From positions 62,001-126,000 of the forward strand of contig DATIKU010000044.1 in NCBI GenBank assembly GCA_035477215.1: a DNA stretch of 64,000 nucleotides, given 5' to 3'. Position 1 is the first letter of the stretch, and every line of letters begins with the position of its first letter. A program made the position numbers and the translations under genes. Below, one piece after another: positions 51,859 through 61,469 of this stretch. The notes under the pieces are model-generated. The model worked only from the letters and a program-made list of their open reading frames with translations. It was not told the origin of the DNA and did not search any database. The DNA is from Spirochaetota bacterium (GTDB lineage Bacteria > Spirochaetota > UBA4802 > UBA5368).

Positions 51859-52854
51859 TTATATCATCATTTGCTTTAAAACGGCATCGTCCAGCGGAAC
51901 CCCCGACGGCACTTCACCCACGGTGCTCCCCCTCCCGAGCAGTGCGATCCGGTCGTCCCCTTCGGCGGGCTTGCCGTACCTGGCCGCGACCGAGGCCAGA
52001 AGTCGAATATCGCCCTCGCCAACCGCACCCCGCGCGAATACAACCGGCCCCTTGAAAGCGGGGAGCAGGAGCAAATCCGCACCCGAACCGTATTTCTCGA
52101 GCTTGGCGTTCTCCGTTTCGTTCCGCCCGACGATGAACTTGAGGCCCTCGCGGGCGCGAAAATGCCGGCCGATGGAGAGCAGATACACGTCGAGCATGTC
52201 GAAATCCGGGACGTTGTCGAGCAGATCGCGGACCCTTCGCGATATCTGCGGGTCGGTAAAAAGGCACCCGCCGGCCGGGGAGGCGTACCCGGTTATGCCC
52301 ATGCTCCGGGCAAGCTCCATCTGCGCCGAGCGGCCGCGGCCGCTGATCCCCAGCAGGCGCTCGCGGTCAACCAGACCCTCGCGCTCGGCGATTGTGGGCG
52401 GTAAAAGCCGCGCCGAGAGCGGCCGCAGCAGCAGCCCCTTAAGGCCCGATTCGTTCTCGATGTGCCGGAGCATGTGTTTCATCTGCGACATCGGGCGCTG
52501 TCCCACAACCTCTCCGGTGGCGACGAAGGAAGCGCCCTCGGACTCCATAAGCTCGCCCGCCTTTCGCAGGAAGTATATCTTGCAGTCGATACACGGATTG
52601 CTTCGTTTACCGTATCCGTGCGGGGGGTTTTTGACCATCTCCATGTACTCCCGCCCGCAGCGGAAAAAGCGCATCGGGATACCGTTGTCACGCGCGATCT
52701 TAGCGGGGCGGTCCTCCTCCGGACGGAAATCGGGAGCGTGGAAGGGAAGGATGAACATGATTCCTCTCACCTCGACGCCCTGCCCCATCAGGAGCCTCCC
52801 GGCGAGCAGGCTGTCGAGCCCCCCCGAGTAAAGGAGGATACCCCTGGCGCCCAC
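51859..52854 (-). CDS. PP-loop ATPase of the ThiI/MnmA-like tRNA-thiolation group, reduced form
   Basis: 331 residues from GTG 52854, 2 bp after the moeA stop; the earlier part of the frame belongs to moeA. The PP-loop GILLYSGGLDSLLAGRLL is at the N-terminus and NPCIDCKIYFLRKAG supplies a CxxC pair as in MnmA-like enzymes; GGCLFTDP is a third Cys. The THUMP domain of ThiI and the methyltransferase part of related proteins are missing. A tRNA sulfur-transfer role is likely; substrate not known. Following moeA suggests but does not show a link to cofactor sulfur. Confidence 0.82.
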   Translation of the reverse strand: MGARGILLYSGGLDSLLAGRLLMGQGVEVRGIMFILPFHAPDFRPEEDRPAKIARDNGIPMRFFRCGREYMEMVKNPPHGYGKRSNPCIDCKIYFLRKAGELMESEGASFVATGEVVGQRPMSQMKHMLRHIENESGLKGLLLRPLSARLLPPTIAEREGLVDRERLLGISGRGRSAQMELARSMGITGYASPAGGCLFTDPQISRRVRDLLDNVPDFDMLDVYLLSIGRHFRAREGLKFIVGRNETENAKLEKYGSGADLLLLPAFKGPVVFARGAVGEGDIRLLASVAARYGKPAEGDDRIALLGRGSTVGEVPSGVPLDDAVLKQMMI

Positions 52855-52856
52855 GG

Positions 52857-54095
52857 TCAGATCTCCCCGTGGTCGATGAGCTGTACAAGCACCGTCTCCC
52901 CGGCGCGAACGTTGCCGGTGTCCTCGGGAATGATGATGAGGCAGTTCGCGTCGCTCATGGACCGGAGTATTCCGGACCCCTGGGGGCCGGTGGTCGAAAC
53001 CCTGAAGCACCCGTCGCGCACGCTGAATAGGCCGCGGATAAAGTGGGTACGCCCCGTCTTTTTTTTAATGTCCTCGGCGAGGACCGCGTGCACCAGCGGC
53101 TTTTCGATGCGACGCGCCCCCATCATTCGAAGCATCGCCGGGCGCACGAACTGAATGAATGACACCATCGTTGAAACGGGGTTCCCCGGCAGGCCGAAGA
53201 AAAGCGTCGCCCCTTTTTTGCCGAAGACACAGGGCTTGCCGGGTTTCATGCTTATCGTTTCGATCAGAATCTCGACGCCAAGTTCCTCCAGGGCCTCGGT
53301 CACAAAATCGTACCGCCCCGCCGAGACGCCACCCGTGGTGATCACCACGTCCGCCTCCAGCGCCTCCCGGAGTATCGACGCAGTAACCTCTCTCGTGTCC
53401 GGAGCGATCCCCAGGTAACAGGGGTCCCCACCGTACCTTCGGACTTCCGAATGCAGCGTGTAGGCGTTGCTGTTGCGTATCTGGCCGCTCCTCAATTCCG
53501 GGCCAAGGTCGACGATTTCATCGCCCGTGGAGAGTATCGCGACCCGGGGCCTCCGGGACACGGGAACGAAGGTATAATTGAGCGAGGCGAGCATGCCGGT
53601 TTCGGCCGACCGGATCAGCGCTCCTTTCGACAGCACGACCGCGCCGCGGGAAACATCCTCCCCGGCGCGCCGTATATTCTCGCCCCTGAGGACCTCCCGG
53701 AAAACGAGGACATCTCTCCCCTCCTCGGCGGTATCCTCGAACTGGATTACCGCGTCCGCGCCGCGCGGCACCGGCGCCCCGGTCATTATCCGCACCGCGT
53801 GACCCGCCGTCACCACGGGCATATCGTCCATAATCCCGGCTTTTACCTCGCCGCGCACGGGAAGCCGTGCCGCCCGCTCCTTCGTCGCTCCCCGCGCGTC
53901 CGCGGCGACAAGCGCGTACCCGTCCATGGCCGAGTTATCCACCGACGGGATGTTTACCGACGCGACAACATCCCGCGCCAGGACCCGCCCGGGCGCGTCG
54001 AAAAGCGGGACCATCTCAAGGGAAAGAGGCGCGACCTCCGCGAGGATCGTCTTCAGCGCCTCCTCGACCGATATCATCGACGCCCTGCGCGTCAT
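52857..54095 (-). CDS. moeA: Molybdopterin molybdenumtransferase
   Basis: 412 residues from ATG 54095, which shares its A with the sigma-factor stop (TGATG); a GTG at 54107 is an alternative. The four-domain family core is present: VDNSAMDGYALV, RIMTGAPVPRGADAV, ILSTGDEIV, TTGGVSAGRYDFV and FGLPGNPVSTMVSF. MoeA inserts molybdenum or tungsten into adenylated molybdopterin. The other moa/mog genes are elsewhere. A remnant of a tungsten-type AOR at 37146 hints that such enzymes were once close by. Confidence 0.94.
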   Translation of the reverse strand: MTRRASMISVEEALKTILAEVAPLSLEMVPLFDAPGRVLARDVVASVNIPSVDNSAMDGYALVAADARGATKERAARLPVRGEVKAGIMDDMPVVTAGHAVRIMTGAPVPRGADAVIQFEDTAEEGRDVLVFREVLRGENIRRAGEDVSRGAVVLSKGALIRSAETGMLASLNYTFVPVSRRPRVAILSTGDEIVDLGPELRSGQIRNSNAYTLHSEVRRYGGDPCYLGIAPDTREVTASILREALEADVVITTGGVSAGRYDFVTEALEELGVEILIETISMKPGKPCVFGKKGATLFFGLPGNPVSTMVSFIQFVRPAMLRMMGARRIEKPLVHAVLAEDIKKKTGRTHFIRGLFSVRDGCFRVSTTGPQGSGILRSMSDANCLIIIPEDTGNVRAGETVLVQLIDHGEI

Positions 54096-54700
54096 CACGT
54101 TTTCCACTCCCTGACAGGGGGGCGCCGCACACTGACCCTCCAGTTGCCAAGCAGTTTCTCAATCTTCGACCTCAACATGCCAAGCGTCTCCTTTTCGATC
54201 CTGCTCACCCTGTATTTCGAGAGGTTTGTCTCGCGCACGACCTCGCATACCCGCATATCGGCGAGGCCCCGAAGGGTGATCACGTCACGGTTCTTTTCGG
54301 GCAGTGCAAGTATCGAATCCCTGAGCGTCGAGATCACCTCGCCCTCCACATAGGCGCTTTCAACATCGCGGTAAAACTGGTCGTTAAGGCAGATCTCCTC
54401 AAGCACCATATCTTCGAAACGCGCATCATTCTTGTTTTTTTTTCGCAGATGATCGTACGCGATATTTCGCGCCATCTTGAACAGATACCACTTCGACTCC
54501 GGTGTTTTGGGATCGAGCTCGATACGCCGCTCGAAAACACGAAGAAACAGGTCGTGCACGAGTTCTTCCGACACATGCCTGTCTTTGACGATGAAGAAGA
54601 TATAAGTCGAGAGCTTACGGGCAAAGGCGGCATAGCACTGAGTGATGCTTTCGTTTAAGGTGGCGTCGATGTTTTCCATATCCATTATACCGATTATCAT
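54095..54700 (-). CDS. RNA polymerase sigma factor, ECF-like
   Basis: 201 residues. Region 2 has VHDLFLRVFERRI and WYLFKMARNIAYDHLRKK, and region 4 has LPEKNRDVITLRGLADMRVCEVVRETNLSKYRVSRIE. No anti-sigma gene is next to it; instead it is followed directly by moeA (TGATG). Targets are unknown; autoregulation of moeA and downstream genes is possible. Confidence 0.86.
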   Translation of the reverse strand: MIIGIMDMENIDATLNESITQCYAAFARKLSTYIFFIVKDRHVSEELVHDLFLRVFERRIELDPKTPESKWYLFKMARNIAYDHLRKKNKNDARFEDMVLEEICLNDQFYRDVESAYVEGEVISTLRDSILALPEKNRDVITLRGLADMRVCEVVRETNLSKYRVSRIEKETLGMLRSKIEKLLGNWRVSVRRPPVREWKT

Positions 54701-54715
54701 TATTTTTAAAGCGTT

Positions 54716-56470
54716 TCAGGCGGCACGATCTTCGCCTTTTCCGATCCTCCAGGCCAGAAGGGCAAACAGTAAAACGGCAACGACCGACAGAAAAAGCCCC
54801 TCCCCGTATTCGCCGAAAACGAGATTTCCGATCGCGAACAGGGAGAGATATACAAGAAGAATTCCGATCAGCCAGTTTGCCGCAAGCCCCAGAAGCGAAG
54901 GGCCGTCATCCGCTATCCCGGCGGCCTGGCGGATGAGCTTCCAGCCCGGTCCGCCAGGATACACGCGCCGGTAGAAAGCGGCCAGCGTGTTCTGATCGGT
55001 GGGTTTCGAGATAAAGGTCGCCGCCAGCCATGTCGCGGTGGTAAACGCCACGATAAAAAACAGGCTTTCGGGGAACACCACGCCGAGGACGAAGCGGGCC
55101 AGGATGAACCCCGCGAACGGGGCGATCATCGCCGCGATCTCGGACCAGGCGTTTATGCGCCACCAGTACCAGCGAAGTATGAGGACGAGCCCGAGGCCGG
55201 CTCCGCATTCGATGATGAACGCCCACGCGCCGGATATCGATTTGATCACGAGGATGAGCAGGCTCGAGATAACCACCAGCCCGATCGTCGACAGCCGCGA
55301 GGCCACGACATAGTGCCGCTCGTTCGCGTCGCGGACGATAAATCTCCGGTAAAAATCGTTGATCAGATACGAACTTCCCCAGTTGAGATGAGTGGATATC
55401 GTGGACATGTAGGCCGCCAGAAAGGCCGCCACCACCAGCCCGAGGAGTCCCGGCGGCAGGCAATCCCTCATGGCGAGGATGAAGCCGGTCTTTTTGCCGT
55501 CGGCCGGGAGGTCCGGATAGAGCACCAGGCTCGCCAGCGCCACGATTATCCACGGCCACGGCCGGAGCGCATAGTGCGCGATGCTGAACCACATGGTCGC
55601 CAGGAGCGAATGGCGCTCATCGCGCGCCGCCATCATCTTCTGCGCAACATAGCCGCCCCCCCCGGGCTCGGCGCCCGGGTACCACGACGCCCACCACTGC
55701 ACCGCCATATGCGCCAGGAACGCGCTGAACGATATCGACATGATGCCCTGAGCGGCGTAACTCCCTGCCGACCCCACGCCGGGGAAGAAGGAAAAAACGT
55801 GCGGGGGGAGCGCCGCCTTGAGCCCCGCGATTCCGCCAACCGCCGGCATGTCGAGAACCCGCACGGCGAGGACGACACAGCCCGTCATGGCGATGATGAA
55901 CTGGAAAAAATCGGTGACCGCCACGCCCCACTGTCCAGCCACCGCGGAATAGCCGCCTACCAGCAACATACAGGCCATCACCGCGTAGAGTATATACATG
56001 TCGTCCACGGCGAAAATGATCCCGAGAATTTCCGCAAGCGCGACGTTCACCCAGCCCATAATGACGCAGTTCATGAACACGCCCAGGTACAAGGCCTTGA
56101 AACCCCTCAGAAAGGCCGCGGGAGCGCCCGAGTAGCGTATCTCGATGAACTCGACGTCGGTCATGATCCCGGCGCGCCGCCAGAGTCGTGCGAAGAAAAA
56201 GACCGTAAGGATGCTCCCGGCCACCATGTTCCACCACAGCCAGTTGCCGGCAATGCCCTTCTCGGCCACCAGCTCGGTCACCGCCAGCGGCGTATCGGCG
56301 GCGAAGGTCGTAGCGACCATCGCCGTTCCGGCTATCCACCAGGGAAGCCTTCGCCCCGACAGGAAGAACTCCTCGGTGCTCCTCCCGGCGCGCCGGGAAT
56401 AATACAGGCAGATTGCAAGGCTTGCGACTAAATAGAGCAGGATGATAACGGTGTCAACTGTGTGGAGCAT
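54716..56470 (-). CDS. Sodium:solute symporter family protein
   Basis: 584 residues with about 13-15 transmembrane segments. The N-terminal EEFFLSGRRLPWWIAGTAMV, the FAADTPLAV sodium-site region, GGYSAVAGQWGVAVTDFFQF and AYMSTISTHLNWGSSYLINDF match the SLC5/SSS family. Substrate unknown; the family moves sugars, amino acids or anions with sodium. It lies 15 bp before the sigma gene, so they may be co-transcribed. Confidence 0.88.
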   Translation of the reverse strand: MLHTVDTVIILLYLVASLAICLYYSRRAGRSTEEFFLSGRRLPWWIAGTAMVATTFAADTPLAVTELVAEKGIAGNWLWWNMVAGSILTVFFFARLWRRAGIMTDVEFIEIRYSGAPAAFLRGFKALYLGVFMNCVIMGWVNVALAEILGIIFAVDDMYILYAVMACMLLVGGYSAVAGQWGVAVTDFFQFIIAMTGCVVLAVRVLDMPAVGGIAGLKAALPPHVFSFFPGVGSAGSYAAQGIMSISFSAFLAHMAVQWWASWYPGAEPGGGGYVAQKMMAARDERHSLLATMWFSIAHYALRPWPWIIVALASLVLYPDLPADGKKTGFILAMRDCLPPGLLGLVVAAFLAAYMSTISTHLNWGSSYLINDFYRRFIVRDANERHYVVASRLSTIGLVVISSLLILVIKSISGAWAFIIECGAGLGLVLILRWYWWRINAWSEIAAMIAPFAGFILARFVLGVVFPESLFFIVAFTTATWLAATFISKPTDQNTLAAFYRRVYPGGPGWKLIRQAAGIADDGPSLLGLAANWLIGILLVYLSLFAIGNLVFGEYGEGLFLSVVAVLLFALLAWRIGKGEDRAA

Positions 56471-56490
56471 CGGCGAACTTCTCTGTCATG

Positions 56491-56949
56491 CTACTCGTTT
56501 TCTTTATAGTAGAGGTCGATATCGAAGCCGCCAAAGGAGGACTTGAACGAGAGGTTGATGTTCTTATAAAATGTCTTAAGGGCTATCGGGTCTTCCTCGA
56601 CCTCGGGGGGAGAAAGCCGCAATTCGTGATTGAGGAACTGCATCTGGTTGGCGAAGGTTCCCGAAATGAGGTTGGCCAGCTCGCCGGCCACATCATTATA
56701 ATATTTTTTCAGCGCCCTCGGGTTGTCGTTCTGTACCATCCGCCTGGTTATGAGCCCGAGGGTCTTCTGCGGGAGATTTATTACCAGTTCGCCCGAAATG
56801 GTGCCCTCGATCTCTATCGCCACCTTCCGGTCCACCTCGGTGGACTGCGACTCATAGACCTCTTCGATAGTGTGATCGTTGAGGAAATTCTTGAAGATAT
56901 GGTCGACCGACCTGACGATAAAACGGGAATACCGTTCGTAATTGCTCAT
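56491..56949 (-). CDS. cheX: CheX-like CheY-P phosphatase
   Basis: 152 residues. The conserved CheX/CheC phosphatase motif is NDVAGELANLISGTFANQM, with the key Glu and Asn spaced E-x2-N. CheX dephosphorylates CheY-P in spirochaetes and others. The CheY-like gene at 43681 is a possible substrate but is 13 kb away. Confidence 0.9.
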   Translation of the reverse strand: MSNYERYSRFIVRSVDHIFKNFLNDHTIEEVYESQSTEVDRKVAIEIEGTISGELVINLPQKTLGLITRRMVQNDNPRALKKYYNDVAGELANLISGTFANQMQFLNHELRLSPPEVEEDPIALKTFYKNINLSFKSSFGGFDIDLYYKENE

Positions 56950-57654
56950 GATCTTGCCAGGCAGATGCCCTTTTCTCGCACGGGTAGTTTAATTGAAGAG
57001 ACGGAGCGAAACACGGTACGGCTCGCACGGAACGCTCGGCAATGCATATCGCACAAACATGAATTTGCAAGTATTTTACCTTATTCCCGGTTTTTTTTAC
57101 CCTACGCCCCATTCGGCACCCGGCACCCGCCCTTCATGTTTTTTCCGCCTGCGGATAATTCTAATATTGGACACTCAATTTTTTATTTCAAAAATCAGAC
57201 CGTTTTTGGGCGGGTTAATACAACAAATGGCCCCCCGATATTCAGCCCCGGCGCCTGCTGTGACTTATTAACAATTTACAATTGATCGACATTTTCCTTG
57301 TTTCGCCGGGTGGCGCTCGCGCGGACGGGTTTTAGCCCGGCGGAAGGACATAAAATAATTTTTAAAAAAGATATTGCCCTGAAACCGCTGGAAAATTCAG
57401 GTGTTATGGATATTCGTGTTAATTTCTTTCCCCTTTTCGCAAAATGAACCGCGTTCATCGCGCTTTCAATTAGTTTCTTCGAAATAAATTTAGTAAATTA
57501 ATAATTTACGTTCCGGAAATTGTGGATACTGTTGATAAGTTTGTGGATAACTACGGCTATGAAGGTTTACATGCAAATGAATATAAAAATTATATCTCAG
57601 TTATTTAATCACCAAAAATACATAATGCGGCAGTTTCGATAAATGCGGGCGGGG
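56950..57654. other. AT-rich intergenic stretch of about 700 bp
   Basis: No ORF with coding character or RNA was found. The region gets steadily richer in A and T from about 57150, with long A/T tracts at 57340-57370 and 57570-57620. It holds the DnaA-box-like cluster at 57521-57550. Confidence 0.55.
57521..57550. promoter_or_regulatory. Cluster of DnaA-box-like sequences
   Basis: TGTGGATAC (57521-57529), TGTTGATAA (57530-57538) and TGTGGATAA (57542-57550) sit in the same direction within 30 bp. The third is the exact reverse complement of the consensus TTATCCACA; the second is a known variant; the first has one mismatch. They lie in an AT-rich gap, as at replication origins, but no dnaA, dnaN or gyrB is near. 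Confidence 0.6.
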
Positions 57655-58437
57655 CTATATGCGCGCTGTGTGCAGTTCGTAGATTCGTCTGATTCCCTTC
57701 ATGGTGAGCATCGGGTCGATGACCACCTCCCCTTTCAGCGCGGGGCCGAGCACCGTTCCCGAATACCCCCCGGTGAGAACCACCAGGAACCGCTTGCCGT
57801 ATTCCTCGTTTATTCTGGCGATCATACCTTCCACGAAAGAAAGCCAGCCGTAATAGAAGCCGGATTTCAGCGCGTCCTCGGTGTTTCCCGCCACGAGCCT
57901 GGCGGGTTTTTCGAAGGGGATTCTGGGGAGTTGAGAGGCCTTTGACGAAAGGGCGTCGATGGTTACACCGACCCCGGGGCCGATAATTCCGCCATCGTAG
58001 GCGCCATCGGCATGAAGAACGCAGAAGGTTATGGCGGTGCCGATATCGACGATGATACAGTCCCTTGCGTATTCGTGGAATGCGGCCTCGGCGTTGACGA
58101 TGCGGTCGACCCCCAGGCGTGTTGGATCGTCGTAGCGTATTCGTATGCTGAGACGGGAATCGCAGCTTATCTCGAGCGCCTCCCTGCCGAAATAGCGGCC
58201 GGACGTTTCGTGATAGGTTCGGTTTACCTCGGGTACGACGCTGGAGAAAACCACCCCCTCCACCTCCCCGCCCGCTCCGCCGTGGTGATGGAGGAACTGC
58301 CGGATAAGCGCTCCAGTCTCGTCCGCCGAGGCGTCTCTTTGCGTCCTGTAGCGATAAACCGCCTCGGGCGGAAGCGCCGTCCCCGTATAGATTCCGAGGA
58401 CGGTGTTGCTGTTGCCGATGTCGAATCCCAGTATCAT
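57655..58437 (-). CDS. coaX: Type III pantothenate kinase
   Basis: 260 residues with the ASKHA phosphate loops LGFDIGNSNTVLGIY and IIVDIGTAITFCVL, the substrate motif GVDRIVNAEAAF and GGIIGPGVGV. It phosphorylates pantothenate, the first step of coenzyme A synthesis. It lies 18 bp before the stop of the HEAT-repeat gene on the same strand and is probably in that transcript. Confidence 0.95.
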   Translation of the reverse strand: MILGFDIGNSNTVLGIYTGTALPPEAVYRYRTQRDASADETGALIRQFLHHHGGAGGEVEGVVFSSVVPEVNRTYHETSGRYFGREALEISCDSRLSIRIRYDDPTRLGVDRIVNAEAAFHEYARDCIIVDIGTAITFCVLHADGAYDGGIIGPGVGVTIDALSSKASQLPRIPFEKPARLVAGNTEDALKSGFYYGWLSFVEGMIARINEEYGKRFLVVLTGGYSGTVLGPALKGEVVIDPMLTMKGIRRIYELHTARI

Positions 58438-58454
58438 GACGGCCGCAGGGTTGA

Positions 58455-59483
58455 TTATTTCGACCGGGCCGCTTTATCCAGGCGGGTCTTCAGGCTGTAA
58501 TACGCGGCTTTGGCCTCGTCGCGGACATTGTGGTTTTTATCGGCCATCGCCTTCTCTATTCCGTAAAGCGCCCCGTAATCGAATATCTTCTCGAGGGCCT
58601 TCACCGCCTCGAGACGGACGTCGTAATAGGGATCGTCCAGAAGCCTGCTGATTGCGCCGACGCCCGTTTTTTCCCGGAGCAGGCCGAGCGAGCGAGCGGC
58701 CTCTATCCGGACGTTTTTATACTCGTCGGAGCACGCCTTTTTAATGAGTGGAACCCCTTCGCGGATCTTGAGTTGCCCCATCTGGCGGATGGTTTCGCGC
58801 CGCGTAAATTCGCCCTCGGTCATGCGTTTTACGAGGAGCATGAAGGGTGCGTCATTGAGCGCCGCCTTCGCCTTCTCCGTGCCCATTCTCAGGAGCGCGT
58901 CCTGTGCGGCCTTTCGGACTTCGATATGATTGTCGACCAGCGCGCCGATTAGCGGATAAATGGCGGATTCGTCGCCGATCTCGCCAAGTGCGCGTGCGCA
59001 CTGCATGCGCATCTGGTACGCCCTGTCCTCGAGCCCCTCCACGAGATGCTTTATGGAATTGACGTCCCTGATCGAGCCCATGGTTTTTACGGCCTCAAGA
59101 CGCACCATCGGCTTTTTGTCGTTCAAAGCGAGGAAAAGTATCTTGGAGATTTCAAGGTCGGTGGTGGCCCCCCTGTCGGCGAGAAGGCGCAGCGCTTCTA
59201 TCTTGTCGCGCTGGGAACCGGAGATGATTATTGCGCGCAGGTTTTCGGTCATGCCGGGCTGTCCGAGCTCGCCGAATTTGAGCGTCGCCACCGCACGCAC
59301 GCGCGGGTCCGGATCGTCGAGCATCTTTCGGATTTCGCCCAGCACGGACTCGTCCCTCGCGCGGGCCAGGGCCAGGAAGGCCCGCAGGCGTATCTCCGGT
59401 TTCCGATGCCTTAGAAGTCCGATGAGCGCTCCGAGGTCGTTCTTTTCAACCAGCCTGTCGATGTTCGGCGAGAAGATTCCCAT
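58455..59483 (-). CDS. HEAT-repeat protein
   Basis: 342 residues made almost wholly of HEAT/PBS-lyase-like repeats of about 31 residues, such as KPEIRLRAFLALARARDESV, KPMVRLEAVKTMGSIRDVNS and AYQMRMQCARALGEIGDESA. No signal peptide or catalytic motif. It is presumably a protein-binding scaffold; partner unknown. Confidence 0.88.
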   Translation of the reverse strand: MGIFSPNIDRLVEKNDLGALIGLLRHRKPEIRLRAFLALARARDESVLGEIRKMLDDPDPRVRAVATLKFGELGQPGMTENLRAIIISGSQRDKIEALRLLADRGATTDLEISKILFLALNDKKPMVRLEAVKTMGSIRDVNSIKHLVEGLEDRAYQMRMQCARALGEIGDESAIYPLIGALVDNHIEVRKAAQDALLRMGTEKAKAALNDAPFMLLVKRMTEGEFTRRETIRQMGQLKIREGVPLIKKACSDEYKNVRIEAARSLGLLREKTGVGAISRLLDDPYYDVRLEAVKALEKIFDYGALYGIEKAMADKNHNVRDEAKAAYYSLKTRLDKAARSK

Positions 59484-59645
59484 GTTCGCACACCATACCT
59501 TTCGATCTTCGGTTCAACCTCGGGGACGATAAGTTCATGATACGACAAAAGTGGAACGAAAGTCAATACTATATTTGGCCGGCAATAATTATTTATCTGT
59601 CAGAGTTGCGTTTCGCACCCGTGCTCCACCCGCCGCCCCGGAAGA

Positions 59646-61469
59646 TCAGGCTTTCATGCGAAAATCGCCGATGCGCTTTATAAGGCCGTCCCCCTCCATC
59701 CTGTTGAGGAGGGGGATGATGTACTTTCTCGAAAATGAAGTCGCATCCTTCGCCTCCGCTATGCTGATCTTTTCGTTTCCTTCGAAGAGAGCCATCACCT
59801 TTATTCTCAGTTCATCGTATACCTCGCGATGGAGGATTATGTTGCCGTCGAGGCTCACGGCGAATCCGAGGCGGATGAGGTCCCCCAGGTGCCTCTTCCC
59901 GGCCTCGTCGGCGGATTTGCCGAGCTCGACGCCTTCGAGCCCCCGGCCCCGCAGCGTATCGAGTACCGTTTTCTTCTCGTCCGGCAGGGCGTCCACGGTA
60001 ACAGAGTCCCCTCCGAAGAAGCGCCCGTCTTTCTCAATAATGCACTGCTGCCTGACGATGGCGGGGAGGAGCACTTTGCAGAGATCAAGGTCCAGCCCGG
60101 TTTTATCGGCGATCTCCCTCAGGTTGGGACCGATCGAGCCCGCTATGGTTTCGGCCACCATGGCGAGCGCTTCGGCATGAAAGCTCGCTTCGAGGAGAAA
60201 ATCCCCGGCCCTTAGCACGGCACCGCGTTCGATGAGCGACTCGATAACTCGCTCCATCGCGCGCTCGTTTTCCGGGAAAATCGAGACGATCCACGACCAT
60301 GGCACCGCGCGGCGCACTGCGACAATAAACAGGACGAACTCGTCCCGCGTGTATTTCGAGAAAATCGGAAGGTGCAGGCGCACGATGCGCCGTCCGCCCG
60401 CCGAGCGGTAGTCGGGAAGCAGCACCTCCCCGCCGCCGATGATGCGGAATCCCCCAGGATGCGTGACGATGAAGCGCTGCCCCGGATAGAAGAACCAGGG
60501 CGCGTCGAACTTGACACGGAGGACACGGTCCTCTTCGCCGCGGTCCTCATCATCCAGAAGGATGAACTTGCCTTTCAGGGCCGTCGTGCCCACGAGCATT
60601 TCTATGCCCGTGTTGTTTTTCAGCCCTCCCTTTTTATCGAGGAGCCTCACGCGCACAACGACGTCCGCGGACTGCGTGAAAAAGTTTTTTCCCGTCACGA
60701 TATCGCCGCGGCCGATCTCCTCGACCGCCACGCCGGAGATGTTGAGCGCCGTCCTCTGCGACGGAACGCCCTCCTCCCGGGCGCTGTGATGGCTCTCTAT
60801 TTTCTTGACCCTCGCCTCGCGCATCAGCGGAAGCAGTAATATCGGATCGTCCTCCTTGAACCTGCCATTTTTAAGCGTGCCCGTTACGATGGTGCCGTAG
60901 CCCTTCGAGGCGAAAACGCGATCGACGAACAGGTAGGGTTTATGGGCGTCGGGTGCCCTGGCGAGCTTTCGAAGATTGGCCAGCAGCACATCCCTCAGCT
61001 CCTCGACGCCATCCCCCGTCTTCGCCGAGACGCGCACGATATCGCAGCCCGCGTAGCGGGTGCCCACCATGCGCTCCTCGACCTCGGCGGCCACGAAAGC
61101 GATCATCTCCTCGTCGGCGGAGTCGATCTTGTTTAGCGCGACTATGATTCGCTCGACCCCGAGGAGCATCAGCACGCGGAAGTGGTCCTCGGTCTGCGGC
61201 ATCCAGCCGTCGTCGACGGCGATCACCAGGATCGCCAGGTCGACCCCCCATGCCCCCACCACCATGTTGCGGATAAAGCGCTCGTGTCCCGGAACGTCGA
61301 TAATGCCCACGGTGCCGAATTTCGGGTAGCTTATGCTGGCAAATCCGATGTCGATGGTCATCTCGCGCGCCTTCTCCTCGGGGAGTCGGTCGCAATCGAT
61401 GCCGGTGAGCGCGCGTATGAGGCTTGTTTTGCCGTGGTCGATGTGTCCGGATGTTCCGACGATGTACAT
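59646..61469 (-). CDS. selB: Selenocysteine-specific elongation factor SelB
   Basis: 607 residues from ATG 61469, which overlaps the selA stop (TGATG); the frame upstream lies within selA. GTPase motifs [29 protein letters not shown] and [11 protein letters not shown] are intact, followed by the EF-Tu-like beta-barrel domains and a C-terminal half of winged-helix repeats that bind the SECIS RNA. SelB brings Sec-tRNA to UGA codons. A substrate is in the window: the AhpD-like gene at 21788. Confidence 0.95.
   Translation of the reverse strand: MYIVGTSGHIDHGKTSLIRALTGIDCDRLPEEKAREMTIDIGFASISYPKFGTVGIIDVPGHERFIRNMVVGAWGVDLAILVIAVDDGWMPQTEDHFRVLMLLGVERIIVALNKIDSADEEMIAFVAAEVEERMVGTRYAGCDIVRVSAKTGDGVEELRDVLLANLRKLARAPDAHKPYLFVDRVFASKGYGTIVTGTLKNGRFKEDDPILLLPLMREARVKKIESHHSAREEGVPSQRTALNISGVAVEEIGRGDIVTGKNFFTQSADVVVRVRLLDKKGGLKNNTGIEMLVGTTALKGKFILLDDEDRGEEDRVLRVKFDAPWFFYPGQRFIVTHPGGFRIIGGGEVLLPDYRSAGGRRIVRLHLPIFSKYTRDEFVLFIVAVRRAVPWSWIVSIFPENERAMERVIESLIERGAVLRAGDFLLEASFHAEALAMVAETIAGSIGPNLREIADKTGLDLDLCKVLLPAIVRQQCIIEKDGRFFGGDSVTVDALPDEKKTVLDTLRGRGLEGVELGKSADEAGKRHLGDLIRLGFAVSLDGNIILHREVYDELRIKVMALFEGNEKISIAEAKDATSFSRKYIIPLLNRMEGDGLIKRIGDFRMKA

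Noticed and set aside
56950-57654. Replication origin
   Set aside because: The DnaA-like boxes are good, but there is no dnaA/dnaN/gyrB and gene strands do not diverge; kept only as a finding.
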